Below, piece by piece: positions 36,001 through 47,700 of a stretch of 64,000 bases of DNA; position 1 is the stretch's first letter, and every line of letters begins with the position of its first letter. Where the stretch lies: the NCBI RefSeq assembly GCF_021018895.1, contig NC_079383.1, positions 20,751,853 through 20,815,852 on the forward strand, in the 5' to 3' direction. Origin of the DNA: Seriola aureovittata (Eukaryota; Chordata; Actinopteri; Carangiformes; Carangidae). Position numbers and translations under genes: made by a program. The notes beneath the pieces were generated by a model. That model had not been told where the DNA came from. It searched no databases and saw only the letters and a list, made by a program, of their open reading frames with translations.

Positions 36001-38123
36001 CCTGCAGTTATTTTAAGACTTTTTTTTTCAACAAGCCTGTAGCAATTGTAATGAGAAATATCAGCGGTTTACTTCTAATCCTCGTTGGAAATTGTCTACG
36101 TAAAGAGAGAAGACAGAGAAGTAAAGAATGCCAATGCTATTTCCCCCAGATTTTCTCCATCAGCTGTCCTCGCTCCTCCCCCTTCCTTTCTACCGCTCTC
36201 GGAGAGCCAGGAAATCTCAGCAGAAGAAGAAAAAAAAAAAGAAAAAGCGCAGAACAAGGCGGTGAAAGAAAAAAGAAAACAAGTGAAAGCAGTTTACTAA
36301 AGGAGTTTGGGGGTGGTGGGGGTGGTGGTGGTGGGGGGGGGGGGGGGCAGAAAGCTGAGCTCTCCATCTCATAACTCTTCTCTGATTACTGCCCAGGTTC
36401 TTCTCGTCCTCCGTCTCAGAGAGAGGAAGCGCTGGCCTCGTTGTTTTCAATGCACAGGGTCACATTTTTCACTTCTACTACAGCAGCGTTGTTTGACAGG
36501 AGTTGGGAAAGGTGCCACCTGGGCCGGGAAAAAAAAACACGCTCCTGCTTCCTGTAAGATTTTGGCTCGCCCGGTTAATGTTTTCACTGTGACACACCTG
36601 GGTTTTTCGGGGCTTTTATGTGGCGATACGACCACGCTATAGAGGACAGGCTGAACCGACACATTAGACTCCCCCCCTCCCCTCTTCGCATACTGTGGTT
36701 TGTTTCATTACGTAACGAGGGAAGTGTCAGTCGTGGCTGAAGCTGCAATGGTACAAAAATGAGAGGAAAATTTCTCTCTGGACGGTGTTCCTCAGGGAGT
36801 CTCGGTTCTATCAGTTCTGTTTTATAGAACCATGTCTTTAAAGAGCAACCCGCTCTTTTTAGCCATGCTATAACGGTACGGCTCCTGGGGGACGTCAGTG
36901 TCAGTCGACACCTTTGGTCCGAGCTGAAACATCTCAACAACTGTTGCCACGCAGTTAATGTGTGGTACACACATTAATCTGAGCTGTCATAACTTTGTTG
37001 GTCCTTTCACTTTCCATCGAGCACCGTCATGTTGCGCCTGTGAACCTCCTGCCGTTAGCGCGTAGCATGCAGTTCAAAGCACAGCCGTACCCGTGAGTGC
37101 AGCCTCATACAGCTGCTAGCATGGCTGTACACTTAGTCATATTATTTTAAGAACATTTGTGGTTGTGTATAACTTGGCTCTTTTCATATAGAACAAGTTT
37201 GACTTTAACTGCAGTAGAAAGAGGAAACATTTGTTTTGGCTGCTATTAAAACCTTTTTGATGACTCAGGTCCTCGATAACTAGTTGTATGAATGTTCATA
37301 AAAGGGAAAAATATTTTATTATATATATATATATATATATCGACATATAACTCTGATTTTAATTGAATTAAAATTAAAATGACAAAGACACAAAAGGATC
37401 TTCTATTAAAGGAACAGTTTGACATTTTAAGAAATACACTTGTTCACCTTCTTGTTGAAAACTCGATGAGATGAAATATCCTAAAAATGAAGATGAGTAC
37501 CTGCAGCCGTTTAGCTTAGCATAACCACAAGAAGCTGGGGGGAAACGGGAAGCCTGGTGAGAGGACTGTGATGTGCAGCTGGTGTAAGGTTTCTGGCACA
37601 ACGTGCACAGAGGAAGGAAAAATGTCTAAGGAGGTCGAAACTCCGGCAACACTTAAAGTAAACAGAAGAACTTTGTTATTAGACTGATGCGTTTCGGCTT
37701 GTGGCCCTCATCATGCATCATATCCAAACACATACATATCTGCCAATGGGGCTGCTCTGCAATGATGGGTTGGGCCTAACGTCACTTGTTTTATACATTT
37801 CTTTTTCTCTTGCATGCTGCAGTGGAAGCGTTGCTGGAGTTTTAGAGTCATCATGTGTAGCTGCCATGACGGTCCTGCACTCGTCCCCTCTATAAACTGC
37901 ACTTCTAACATATATGACAAAATTATAACCTCCCTCTGGAGTTAAAGTGAACCCTTTTCTGTCAGGAGTTTATTACCGCAAGAGTTCCAGCACTTCTCTT
38001 GTTCTGTTGCTTTAACCACATGAGATCATTACATTTGCTCCTCATCACAACCAAATCAACCGTTTGGGCCAGCGCTCACTTTTCCATTCCTTTCTGATGT
38101 GCAGTTCATCTTGGTGCGTGTGC

Positions 38124-38158
<35 letters not shown>

Positions 38159-38983
38159 CCTCAGTCATTTAACATGACTGTCACTCCACACTCTAACCCT
38201 TCTCACACACCACTGCCAAAAAGGATAAACTGTACAGCGAGGCACCTCATGCACATGATTCGCCCCATCTTTGACATCTTGATTTAACAACTTGACAAAA
38301 AAAAAAAAAAAAAAAAAGACATCATCTTGAATTTTCAGTAATTTGCCAAAGGTCAGATCAATTTTGACTGATGCCAAAATTGCTCGTGGAGCCTTAACTG
38401 TCATCTCCATCCTGGAAATTTTGTGCTGTAATGAATGGACAGACGCAAAAGGCTCGTTTTTGAATTTGCCTTTAGGATATCGGGGCGTCTGCTGTCCTCC
38501 TCAGCTGAGGATTTATAAAGTGACGAGGGCAGAGTGTGGAGACGTTTTTTGTGTCTTCCGAGCAGACAGGAGGGCTTTAAGAGGCGGAAAACTCCCATAA
38601 GGAAATTAGTCGTGATGTGGGGAAAGAGCGTTATAGTTCCTGGCGAATGCATGAGTCAGATCTGTTGCTGCGCGAGCTTCAAAAAAAGAAAAAGAAAAAG
38701 AAAAAAGGATCTCGTGGACTGAGTGAGTGTGAGAGTCTCTGCAGTCCAGAAGTAGAGGAGCTGTGTGGGGGTTGTGTGGAGCTAAGGAGTCTGTTTCCTG
38801 TCCGAGTGTGCACATTGTAAAGGAACCAGCAGGCCCCTATTGTCTTTCTGGGTTGTGTTGTGACGCAAGACCTTCCTGTAGTGAAGGCTTTGCTGATAGC
38901 CCAGCCGCCACACTGTACGGTAATATCAACTTCCATGTATTCAATAAAACCTGAGACAGACCCAGATGTTTTTTATCCCTGGA

Positions 38984-39022
<39 letters not shown>

Positions 39023-42000
39023 CAGATGTTTCCCTTCCACGTAACCGTTTATTGCTGATAAATCAATTGTGTTTCTGATTCTCCTTCAGTCAAATCCCCC
39101 ACTGCCTGGTTGTTGTTTTTTTTATTTTATTATTTTTTTATTAGCTGATACTTCACCTTTAACACTTCCCCCTCATTTCTGTGTTGATTCCGGATTTGAG
39201 TCTCTGACTCACGGGAAGAAAATGAGCATCTCTTGGCGGAGAGGAGTCACAGTGCAGAGCGGGGGAACATGTCACAGGCCTAATGGCATTGAGGTAATGG
39301 ATTGGTCTGTCCTGCCAGATGCAGCGGTAATAATCCTACAAGCTCCAGACAGGGTCTTAGCAGAGCTTCACAGCGCTGCAAGATCCTGAGAGGAATCCCT
39401 GTAGCTTTACTTTATGACCAGACTGCGTCAAAGTCTGGGTTGACCCTGCCTGTGCACTTGTCTCTGTCTCTGCTAAAGTCTGCAGGCGCTTTTGCCAATT
39501 TATCTTCCCTCTTTCTTTTCTCTATTTTCTTTTGCTTCCCCTTAAAAATCTGTTTTTGTGCGTTACTTTTTATTTTTTTTAATTCATCAGGTCTTTGTCA
39601 TTAAGGCGACATAACACCGAACATTCACACAACACTTCTTCATTAGGCGGGCAGGCAACTTGTCGCTCCAGTGATCACTCCAATTGATTTACATTGAACT
39701 TCTGGTATCAAAGCACGATCCAGATGTGTCTCAGAAGTCAGGCTGTAGCTGATGTTAATGGGATCCTGCTGCGGCGCTGCTGTGGATCAGCTTAGATTTG
39801 GGTATTAGTGGCAAATGATTTCAGCCAAGTATGCCTTGCTGTGGCTATATGCGCATTCAAAATGCATGAGTTTCTCTTTCATTTCACCACTGCTCTTGTT
39901 GTTCTTTGTCCAGAGCAAAGACCAGATGTTCCACTGTTTCTCCTCTGATTTCCTAAACCAAGCTGAGTCTTCCACCATCTGCTCTCGCCGTGCCTCCGAG
40001 AGACGTTTAACAGCTGTACGGTATTTGTTCGGTTAATGATAGGTCCGCGGTGATACGGAGATATAAAACACAACACCTCTGCTTCACTTTGCTCAGTTTT
40101 CAGCAGGAACTAATACTTAAAGAAAAGTGAATTCTTTTCATGCTTTGGAGTTTGGAGCTGCAGGTAAAATGCTCTGAAGTGGCCACACAGTTCCCAACAG
40201 TCCTAACCCGAGGTCCACTTACTAGCTTTTTTCTTTTTTGTATGGAGCTTTCACTTGCATCAGATGGTCCTTATTAGCGGATAAAGTTTGCTTAGTTGCC
40301 ATGGCGACATGCAAGCTCGGTAGCTCTTATGATTTCATAGCACTTCTAGGACTTCTCATCCACGATGGCTTATAAATTGAGCCTGAATTTCATTATTAAT
40401 CCTAGAAAACTTCGTTTTTTGGGGGGGGGGGGGGTTTTGACAATAACAATCCTGACTCAAGGTTTTCTTACTCGTGAAAGTTCCATTAAAAGGTAGTCAC
40501 TGGCGCTTGAGTGAGGTCAGGGTCGAGACTCAGCTTCCAGGCTGAACAATAGAGTTGAAAACTGTTTTTGTTTGACTTTTAAAGGGGATAGGCAGCTTTA
40601 CTATAATAGTAATATTGCGAATATTTCACTCGTAAGATCGTTGTCAACAACTTCCTCATTGCTTATTGTCAAACAATCGTTAATTGTGATTGGATAAACA
40701 GGCGTCTCATGCAGCCAGAAAACAGATAGATAACACCTGGACTTCCTCAAAGTGATCCACGTCTTATCTTTATCCAAAATCCACCTCAACTAAGCATCTG
40801 TGAATCTGTCTTCATTTAACTTTCCCCACCAGCTGTGTGACAGTGTGTCCTGGTATACAGGGGTGGGGGGGGGGGGCTGGATGTAGTCTTAAGTAGTAGC
40901 ACTGTTTTTCTCCACGGCTTGGATCACTCTGTTGATCAGCGACACATGTAATTACGCAATTTGGAAACGTCTCCTTGGCCAGTGGCATGATAGCTCGGAC
41001 CTCGTTCATCCATCAAAACTAATGACTCAAGAAGTGTGTCTGTGTCACGCCTGCACTCTGTGGAAAATCTGATCTTCTGCTGGATGTTGTGATTTTGGCA
41101 ACGCGACGCTTGTGTAAACCTTTTTTTTTTTCTTGTTGTGATGCTGCAGGATTGATCGCTGATTGAAGCCGTTACATCATCTTTTTCTTTTATTTTTAAA
41201 AATGAAATGGAGTTGCATGCACCAGATGCCAGAAACATACTGATTTCCACTTGTTTGTATAGCTCTACGTCACATAGTGTGTGGTTCCAGCCATGTTGGA
41301 TAAATCCACAAACACTAGGTATTAACTCAGGAATCTTGCAATATTTATAATGTACTTGAATAAACATAAAAACCCAAGGAGCACCACTGTCATGGCATAT
41401 TTGCACAGGTGTGTGAAATTTGAAATAGATGAGGTGTTTATAATGGCCTCAGACCATAAAATCCTTTGTATTAAGCTAAAAAAAAAAAAAAAAAAAAATG
41501 CATTATCATGAGAGAAATCCAAATGAGAGTAACGCGGGCCAAGATAAGCTAGATGACCTCAAGGAAATGAACCCTACACATTTATAGTTGAACTAATCAT
41601 AGACGGACCACCCACAAGAATGTGATGCATTAAACCTGAGGTCAGTCGTTTCCCACAAGAACGATTAAATCCCACAACCTCACGAAAGCTGAATAAAATG
41701 TGTTTTGCTGCAGATTCGCTGCGTCTTGGACGAGCGGCCTTTCCTTATTTTTGCTCGAGTTTGGACGCGAGTGAGACTTTTAGGGCACACAGGAGGCCGT
41801 TTTTAAAGTAGCTGCGAATCGGAGGACATGTTCCCGGGAGGACGTAGCCTGTGGATGTCATCAGAGGCGGACTGAGCCGAAGGTCTGGAATACAGATCCT
41901 GCAGGACGGCCGCAAGGAAAAGGACGGTGTCGCTGTCCAGCTGTCTGTCTCAGCACACAAATCCACATGACAGGCAGGATGCTGTCAATTTGTCATGCAG

Positions 42001-45000
42001 ATGCTGACATACGCTTGTGTAGAAGCAGCTGCCTGTTGGCCTCCGAAGCCAACACAATTCAATTACGGTTCAATCTACATGACTGCAACTAGAAATGTAA
42101 GTTAATACACTGTTAATATGGAAATCGCAGGTTTGCAAAAGTCCAGATGACAATATAATGTATTAAAATACAACCCTGCAAGCTGATAATAACGCCCGGA
42201 GGTGGCTCAGGCTTTTAAATTGCAAGTATTTCTTGAAATATGGAACAAAATGAGGAATTAAAAGTCCAGTTCAGCCCTTAAAAACCAAGATTAGACAAGA
42301 TCCAGGAACCACTGGAACAATGTTCCTGCGGTCGAGATGCAGGTAAAGCTCCTGAGTTCCTAGAAAAGTTTTCGTTGGTGATCAATTGGTTCAAGCATCG
42401 ACTGTAGGAAGTAGATTCCTCCTGTAAAAGGCAAGTGAGGTTCCCTTTAAAGGTTCCTCAACAGGTTCTTGTGGTGGGAAAAGGGCCGGTTGGTGTTTTT
42501 GGTAGTGGTTCTGTATAGGTTCCTGAGTTCCCATAAAGGTTCCTTGATTCTTGGAAAGGTGTAACATTAATGCCACATGGTCAAGTGAAAATCTTTGACC
42601 ACAATTTATCGCCTTTCACAATTCCCTCCGACACATCTGTAAGTGTTTTATGAGTACGATTCACTCGAGAGAATTTTCCGGTATCATCGCGGAACTATTA
42701 CTGTCTCACAACAGGATGCTTTTATTTTGAAAGATGATAAGACTTCATAAAGCCTATGAACTCACAGTTTGACAGCTGTAAGTGACATCATAAGCGTGAC
42801 TTCTTGAAATGCTTTTAGTGATGACTATCAATCCAAATGAACTCCTCAAGAACTGGTTTTATTTTTTTGAGGGGGGGGGGGGTTCGCGGGACACAGATAG
42901 CATCAGAGAAGAGCACTCAGTGTCCCAGTGTGATGGGTCGACCCCGGGAATCAGATCCAACGCTTCATCCAGTGAAGACTGAGGCTCCGTCCTCTCACGC
43001 CACAGTGATGGGATCCAGCCACCGCTTCTCACAGCTGCGTCTTCAGCCAATGGTCGGCAATCAGCGCACATCTGTCGGGAGGGCCTCAGTGTTTACACAG
43101 GGCTAACCGTACATTGTTAGCCCCGGCACCGAACTCCTCAGCTGCTCGCTTTGAAGCTGCAGAGTTCATCCGATGAAGAGGCCCTGTGACTGCTGCCCAA
43201 ACGCCTGGAAGATAAATGTGACACATTTTTTCCCAAACACCCCCAAAAACATGATAACGACACCGATGGAAACTCCCCCTCACTGACGATAAAAGCTGCT
43301 GTGGCTATGGCACCATCACCTCAGTCCCTGCACTTCGTTCTGTGGCCTTTTTTGTGTATTTTTCTTCCTTCCACAAATAACTGTCAAATATAATGTGACA
43401 TTATCTCATTTCTAGCACAGATGCAGCAAAGATTCATGGAATTAATGTAAGTGATTAATATCGAGCATTTTCTACCAGAAGCCCTGAAAGGAAAGGGGTT
43501 TTTATTATTATTTTTTATTTATTATTTTATTATTTATTATTTATTTATTTATTATTTTTAAACTCAAAATATTTTTTTCACTTGCCACAAAAAAAAAAAA
43601 AAAATATGTTTTTGTTTCCACAGATGAAAAAAAGAAAATTTGAAAAATTATCCAGGTAAAAGAAAATAAAAAATTCACTTGCCTTTCAGGGCAATGAAAT
43701 GTAAATTGTCTGGTCTAAAAGTCTTGATTTCTGTCTCTTGCAAGTCCCCAAACTTTGCTGAGTTGCAAACTAAATCTAGTAGTATCTCTTTAAGATGCTA
43801 AGCTAGTTTTTTATTGCATGGAAACACTTACTCTCGGTCTTACCAGCAGCGTCACCATGAGCTGTCGCCGCCCCCCCCACACACTCTGTAAAACCCACAC
43901 ATTTAAATACAGTCACTGAAGGACTGTTTTTAGTTGTCAGAAGTCATTCTAAGAAGTGGAGGAAATTACTTGTGGAAATATAAGTGCATGAGTCAGGTTA
44001 CAGTATTCATTGCAAAATTATTCTTGGAATGCACTTCATGTCACAGATTGATGATATTAAACAATGTATCTGAGAGTGGATTTTTCCATTAACAGAAGTG
44101 GAAACAGGACGACGCTGATCTTGGCTTCCGATTTGCCAGATTCGGAAATTGAGCAAAAAAAAAAAAAAAAGGTTCTGAGTATTTGCACCAGTTATTGTTC
44201 TGAGAAAGTCGTAGAGATCGCAGTAAAAGTCTCAACACTGCTTAGAGATCACAGTGGACCGGGCCTGTAGCTCAGAAAGCTTCTGGGCCTCACACTCGAC
44301 AAACCAGGATTAGATTAGACTCCGAAGCTTCAGGTTTTTGAAAACACGAAGTCTGTTTGTGAAAATCTGTCGTGTGCAACATGTGACAGGACGAGCAGAC
44401 GTCCGTCAGGTTTAAAGGGTCACAGCACAGAAGAAAAGTGGGAATCACTGTCATTTCAAACAAAGTTTTTATTACTGACTTCAGGCTTTAACTCTCTTTG
44501 TCTCTCTCTCTTTTCTCTTTCTCTCTTTCTCCTCCTCCTTCTCTTCAGGTTTAGACTCCAGCACCAGGACTCTGAGCACCCCCAGCCCCGGTCTGATTCT
44601 CCCATCCAAGTCCTCCTCTCTCTCCTCGCCCGCCCTCTCCAGCAACGGCCATGAGACCAACTCCTCGTCGTCCTCCTCTGCCCCCGCCGAGACGGTCGCC
44701 GTGGTCCACCCCCAGCCCGGCACTCACACTCGCTCCCGCCAGTCAAAAACCCACCACCACGCCCCCATCGACCTCCTCCCCGACCACACCCTTCTGCAGA
44801 TCTTCTCCCACCTCCCCACCAATCAGCTGTGCCGCTGCGCCCGCGTGTGCCGCCGCTGGTACAACCTGGCGTGGGATCCGAGGCTGTGGGGCACCGTCCG
44901 GCTGACGGGGGAGCTGCTCCACGCTGACCGTGCCATCAGGGTCCTGACCCACCGGCTGTGCCAGGACACCCCCAACGTGTGTCTGACCCTGGAGACGGTG

Positions 45001-46963
45001 GTGGTGAACGGCTGCAAGAGGCTCACCGACCGGGGGCTGCACGTGGTGGCTCAGTGCTGCCCGGAGCTCCGTCGCCTGGAGGTCGCTGGCTGTTATAACA
45101 TCTCTAATGAGGCTGTGTTTGAGGTGGTGTCCCGCTGCCCCAACCTGGAACACCTGAACCTCTCAGGTAAAAAAAAAAAGGAAGCATTTCTTGCATGTCA
45201 TATTCTGTAAGATCCGTCTTTCATTGGCGGCTAAAGGCAGGTTTATGCAGTCTTATTGAGGAGTGGCCGCTACCTTACATCACGCACGTGTGGATTTACC
45301 TCAAAGAATCCCTCCTCTCAGCCCTCCCCAGTCTCATTTCTTCTAAAGCTGGTAAAATCATTAGAGGAGCGGGGAGAAGCTCTGCCAACCTTAAGCTCCC
45401 ATGTGGGAGAAGAAAGACTGTCTTTAGCTGAAAGCAGAACTTACCTCAACATGAGTAAGAGGGCTGGTCTGCTGCTTTCATTAAGGAAGTGACACAAATA
45501 ACATTGACTTGGACAGGGCTCCGGTGGCAGAGCGATGCCTGCACCATTAGCACCAGGAAGTAAGCCCTTTGTTGCAAAAATAGGTCTTTTGAAAAAGTTG
45601 CGGTTTTTATTTGAGAGGCCAAAAATAATGAAATCAAATCTGTTTTGTAACTAAGAAGGACATCAGCCTTTGATTTTTATCCTGATGAACGACCACAGGT
45701 TTTGGTTTTCTTGGAGTTGCTTGCTCTCAAAATGTTTTCATGCTTCAAGCACGTAGCCAGACACAGCAGGTTTTACTATGGCGCCCTCTAGTGGCCGATG
45801 GCGACTTAAATCAGCCTCCTCAACATCCTTCTGTTGAAAGTATCAGGGGACAAAATCCACAGTTTAGCTTTTCTAAAGTTTATCTGAAGCTAATATCAGG
45901 CTTTTATCTATGTATCTATCTAATCTATCTCTAAATCGAGTGGTTTACAGTCTTTTTTAGTAAGAAATTAACACAACCAGTGTTTCCTTCCTGAGTTGGA
46001 CAGATACTGAAAAAGGCTGTAACTTTGGCAAACAGTGCTAAAGCCTCAACTTAGCTTCAGCTAAACATCTGGAGAGCAAGGAGTGCGGACATTAGAGGCA
46101 CACATAAGGCCAGTGTTCGTATGGACACCTGGTTTGCTGTTTAAAGACAGACTTGAACATTTGTAAACTTATCCTTTCGTTTCTAAATCATCTTGAGCTG
46201 ACGACCTTTCCTTCCTCCTCCTCCAGGCTGCTCCAAGGTGACCTGTATCAGCCTTACCCAGGAGGCCTCACTCCAGCTGTCCACTCTGCACGGCCAGCAG
46301 ATTTCCATTCACTACCTAGACATGACCGACTGCTTTTCCCTCGAGGACGAGGGCTTGCGAACTATCGCCTCCCACTGCCCCCGCCTGACGCATCTGTATT
46401 TGCGCCGCTGCACCAGACTGACAGACGAAGCCTTGCGCCACCTGGCTCTCCACTGCCCCTCAATAAGGGAGCTTAGTCTCAGTGACTGCCGCTTGGTAGG
46501 CGACTTCGGCCTGCGGGAAGTCGCCCGACTGGAGGGCTGCCTGCGCTACCTGAGCGTAGCCCACTGCACCCGCATCACAGACGTGGGCATGCGCTACGTG
46601 GCTCGCTACTGCCCGAGACTGCGCTACTTGAACGCGAGGGGCTGTGAGGGGCTGACAGACCACGGCCTGAGCCACTTGGCCAGGAGCTGCCCCAAACTCA
46701 AGTCTCTGGATGTGGGTAAATGCCCGCTGGTGTCCGACAGCGGGCTGGAGCAGCTGGCTATGTACTGCCAAGGCCTGAGGCGAGTGAGTCTCAGAGCCTG
46801 CGAGAGCGTAACGGGCAGAGGACTCAAAGCTCTGGCGGCCAACTGCTGCGAGCTGCAGCTTCTCAACGTGCAGGACTGCGAGGTGTCGCCAGAGGCTCTG
46901 CGGTTTGTCAGACGCCACTGCCGGCGCTGTGTCATCGAGCATACGAACCCCGCTTTCTACTGA
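26002..46963 (+). CDS. fbxl7: F-box and leucine-rich repeat protein 7, 4 coding exons
   Basis: Exons: 26002-26038, 30433-30522, 44549-45166, 46227-46963. They give 1482 nt, or 493 aa (human FBXL7 is 491). It is the substrate-recognition subunit of an SCF (SKP1-CUL1-F-box) E3 ubiquitin ligase; survivin and Aurora A are reported mammalian substrates. The N-terminus MGANNGKQYGSEGKGSSSIS is nearly identical to human. It is followed by a Ser/Pro/Thr-rich linker to about residue 113, an F-box at about 114-160 (LLPDHTLLQIFSHLPTNQL, CARVCRRWYNLAWDPRLW), and then a run of Cys-type leucine-rich repeats to the end with the C-terminus CVIEHTNPAFY. Intron positions and count match the human four-exon layout as I recall it. 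The two large exons are strongly GC-rich compared with the flanking introns. The start is the only ATG giving the conserved MGANNGKQ. Confidence 0.97.
27044..27077. repeat. (CA)n microsatellite
   Basis: About 17 CA units in fbxl7 intron 1. Confidence 0.95.
28640..28880. mobile_element. Dispersed repeat copy (TTGATCGACTAATTGATT type), fbxl7 intron 1
   Basis: Contains GCAGCAACTACTG, ACTATTAATCACCTGTCAAATT, CGACTAATTGATTTATTGTT and GAGAAGCTGGAATTA in a characteristic order. Related segments occur at 21430-21560, 23260-23360, 34620-34850 and about 53850-53920. It is non-coding, AT-rich and shared across introns of several genes, as expected for a high-copy short element. Confidence 0.5.
32705..32777. 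repeat. Compound CA / ACACACTC tandem repeat
   Basis: CA dinucleotides grade into four to five exact copies of the decamer CACACACTCA-type unit (32739-32770). In fbxl7 intron 2. Confidence 0.9.
34620..34850. mobile_element. Dispersed repeat copy (GATTAATC / CAAATCCTCACATTTGAG type), fbxl7 intron 2
   Basis: Runs from GGAGCTGGAACTAATTACAA through GCTGATTAATCATTTAATCC and AAAATGTTTAAGAATCTG to GCAGCAAATCCTCACATTTG and AGAAGCTCAG. It is the most complete copy in the window of the family also seen at 21430, 23260 and 28640. Non-coding. Confidence 0.55.
34850..35190. mobile_element. GTCATGGTTAC-type dispersed repeat in fbxl7 intron 2
   Basis: Contains repeated GTCATGGTTAC (about 34864 and 35010) and the phrase TTTTGGAAAAGATCGTGGTTT with an A-run, then GTCATAGTTACCACGACCAC and CTAGGTGTCGCCTAGCAAC. 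The GGTTTxGGAAAAGATCGTGGTTT wording is typical, from general knowledge, of high-copy repeats in percomorph fish. It directly abuts the element at 34620-34850. Confidence 0.4.
36298..36350. repeat. G-rich GGT repeat with G-run
   Basis: GGGGGTGGTGGGGGTGGTGG followed by a run of about 14 G residues. This is potentially G-quadruplex-forming on the plus strand, in fbxl7 intron 2. Confidence 0.85.
37385..37560. mobile_element. Dispersed teleost-type repeat copy in fbxl7 intron 2
   Basis: Contains AAAGGAACAGTTTGACATTT, AAGAAATACACTTGTTC, GATGAGATGAAAT and TTTAGCTTAGCATAA, then a GGGGGGAAACGGGAAGCCTGG block. These words match, from general knowledge, an abundant percomorph interspersed repeat, and the first part is related to the arms of the foldback at 51171-51320. 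It is non-coding; the exact family name was not checked. Confidence 0.55.
37620..37745. mobile_element. Second repeat fragment adjoining 37.4 kb copy
   Basis: Contains GGTCGAAACTCCGGCAACAC and GACTGATGCGTTTCGGCTTG followed by CCTCATCATGC. Phrases of the GCGTTTCGGCT...CATCA type recur in fish interspersed repeats. It lies about 60 bases from the preceding repeat, suggesting nested or clustered insertion. Identification is from memory of texture, not a search. Confidence 0.35.
38125..38155. repeat. (GT)n microsatellite
   Basis: About 15 GT units in fbxl7 intron 2. Confidence 0.95.
38986..39019. repeat. (CT)n microsatellite
   Basis: About 17 CT units in fbxl7 intron 2. Confidence 0.95.
42240..42580. 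repeat. Imperfect AGGTTCCTGAGTTCC repeat
   Basis: Several spaced, degenerate copies of AGGTTCCT with GAGTTCC or CAACAGG attached occur (about 42350, 42440, 42455, 42515 and 42535). The open frame this creates on the minus strand is a by-product of the repeat and shows no splice signals or similarity. Confidence 0.4.
45167..46226 (+). other. fbxl7: fbxl7 intron 3
   Basis: A 1.06 kb intron from CTCTCA G|GTAAAA to CTCCTCCAG|GCTGC. It contains a degenerate CTAT run near 45905-45935. No coding content is seen; the host-gene frame closes at TAA just after the donor. Confidence 0.75.
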
Positions 46964-47700
46964 GGCGCGGCGTCCTTGGAACTGGTCCTCTGACAAGTGG
47001 ATGTTCTAATATTCCTGCTATGGTGTTGGCAGAGTTTTGGCGGCTGAAAACTGGTGTGCAATACTGGCCAGAATTTGTCTCTTTTAAATCCGCTTTGTGA
47101 CTGTTAATGCTGTCCTTTGAAAATACTTCAGTAGAATGTATTTAACGTATTTATCTGTAAAAAGGCAGAGAAGTACAGTATTTCAATATATTACTTCTTT
47201 TCTTTCTTTTTTTGTTTTTGCCAACATCACAATTTGCAACGTAACAACATGCTACAACACTGAGCACTGGGTACAGTTGTGTTACCATTTTAAAGCATTG
47301 TAATATATTTTATTTTAAAGTTCATCATCACCTTAAGGCCCTGAATCATAATCATAACCATACATTACTGCATCTATTTATAAACAGCAAGTATCTTCAG
47401 ACTAAACCACTAAGAATGTAGCTACAGAGCAGCAAACACAGCAGATCTGGTGATTTAGAATATACTCAGTTTCACTTTCTTTACGTTGTGTGCATATGCA
47501 CTTTATGCAATTGTACTGACAATCACTTCAACTGAGCTCAAAGCGTCGTGTTTTAGATTTTGTCCATAGTATTTCTCTTAAGTAAAGGTTACTGATAGCC
47601 AAAACGAATAGAAAACAAACTGTTATGGGACCATTGTTGAAAATAAACAAGAACACATTGCTGCTATAACTGTGCCAATAAAATTCTTCTAAAATCCGCT
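46964..47700 (+). other. fbxl7: fbxl7 3' UTR
   Basis: AT-rich, non-coding and continuous from the fbxl7 stop to an AATAAA at 47677-47682, giving a UTR of roughly 730 bases. The length is inferred from the hexamer position. Confidence 0.55.
47677..47682 (+). terminator. Candidate polyadenylation signal of fbxl7
   Basis: AATAAA within CCAATAAAATTC, 714 bases downstream of the fbxl7 stop. An earlier AATAAA at about 47642 could also be used. Confidence 0.55.

Larger units (their letters stand above)
30523..44548 (+). other. fbxl7: fbxl7 intron 2 (14 kb)
   Basis: The largest intron of the window, between the short second exon and the F-box exon. It carries several interspersed repeats (about 34620-34850, 34850-35190, 37385-37740) and tandem repeats (32705-32777, 36298-36350, 38125-38155, 38986-39019). 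It also has poly-G or poly-C runs near 35308, 36331, 40423, 40861 and 42872. No open frame here has splice support or a recognisable protein. Enhancers are likely in an intron of this size but cannot be identified without alignment. Confidence 0.65.

Noticed and set aside
35500..36042. 180-codon plus-strand open frame in fbxl7 intron 2
   Set aside because: It is long but has no splice logic, no recognisable motif and ordinary non-coding composition; it lies inside an intron next to repeats.
42391..42576. Minus-strand open frame rich in Gln, Glu and Pro
   Set aside because: It arises from the imperfect AGGTTCCT repeat, has no splice support and no family similarity.
44240..44330. CCTGTAGCTCAG string resembling a tRNA or tRNA-derived A box
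   Set aside because: No matching B box, anticodon stem or cloverleaf can be drawn, so it is not called a tRNA or SINE head.
46460..46996. 178-codon open frame antisense to the fbxl7 leucine-rich repeats
   Set aside because: It mirrors a GC-rich repeat-coding exon; no start context or similarity supports a real antisense gene.
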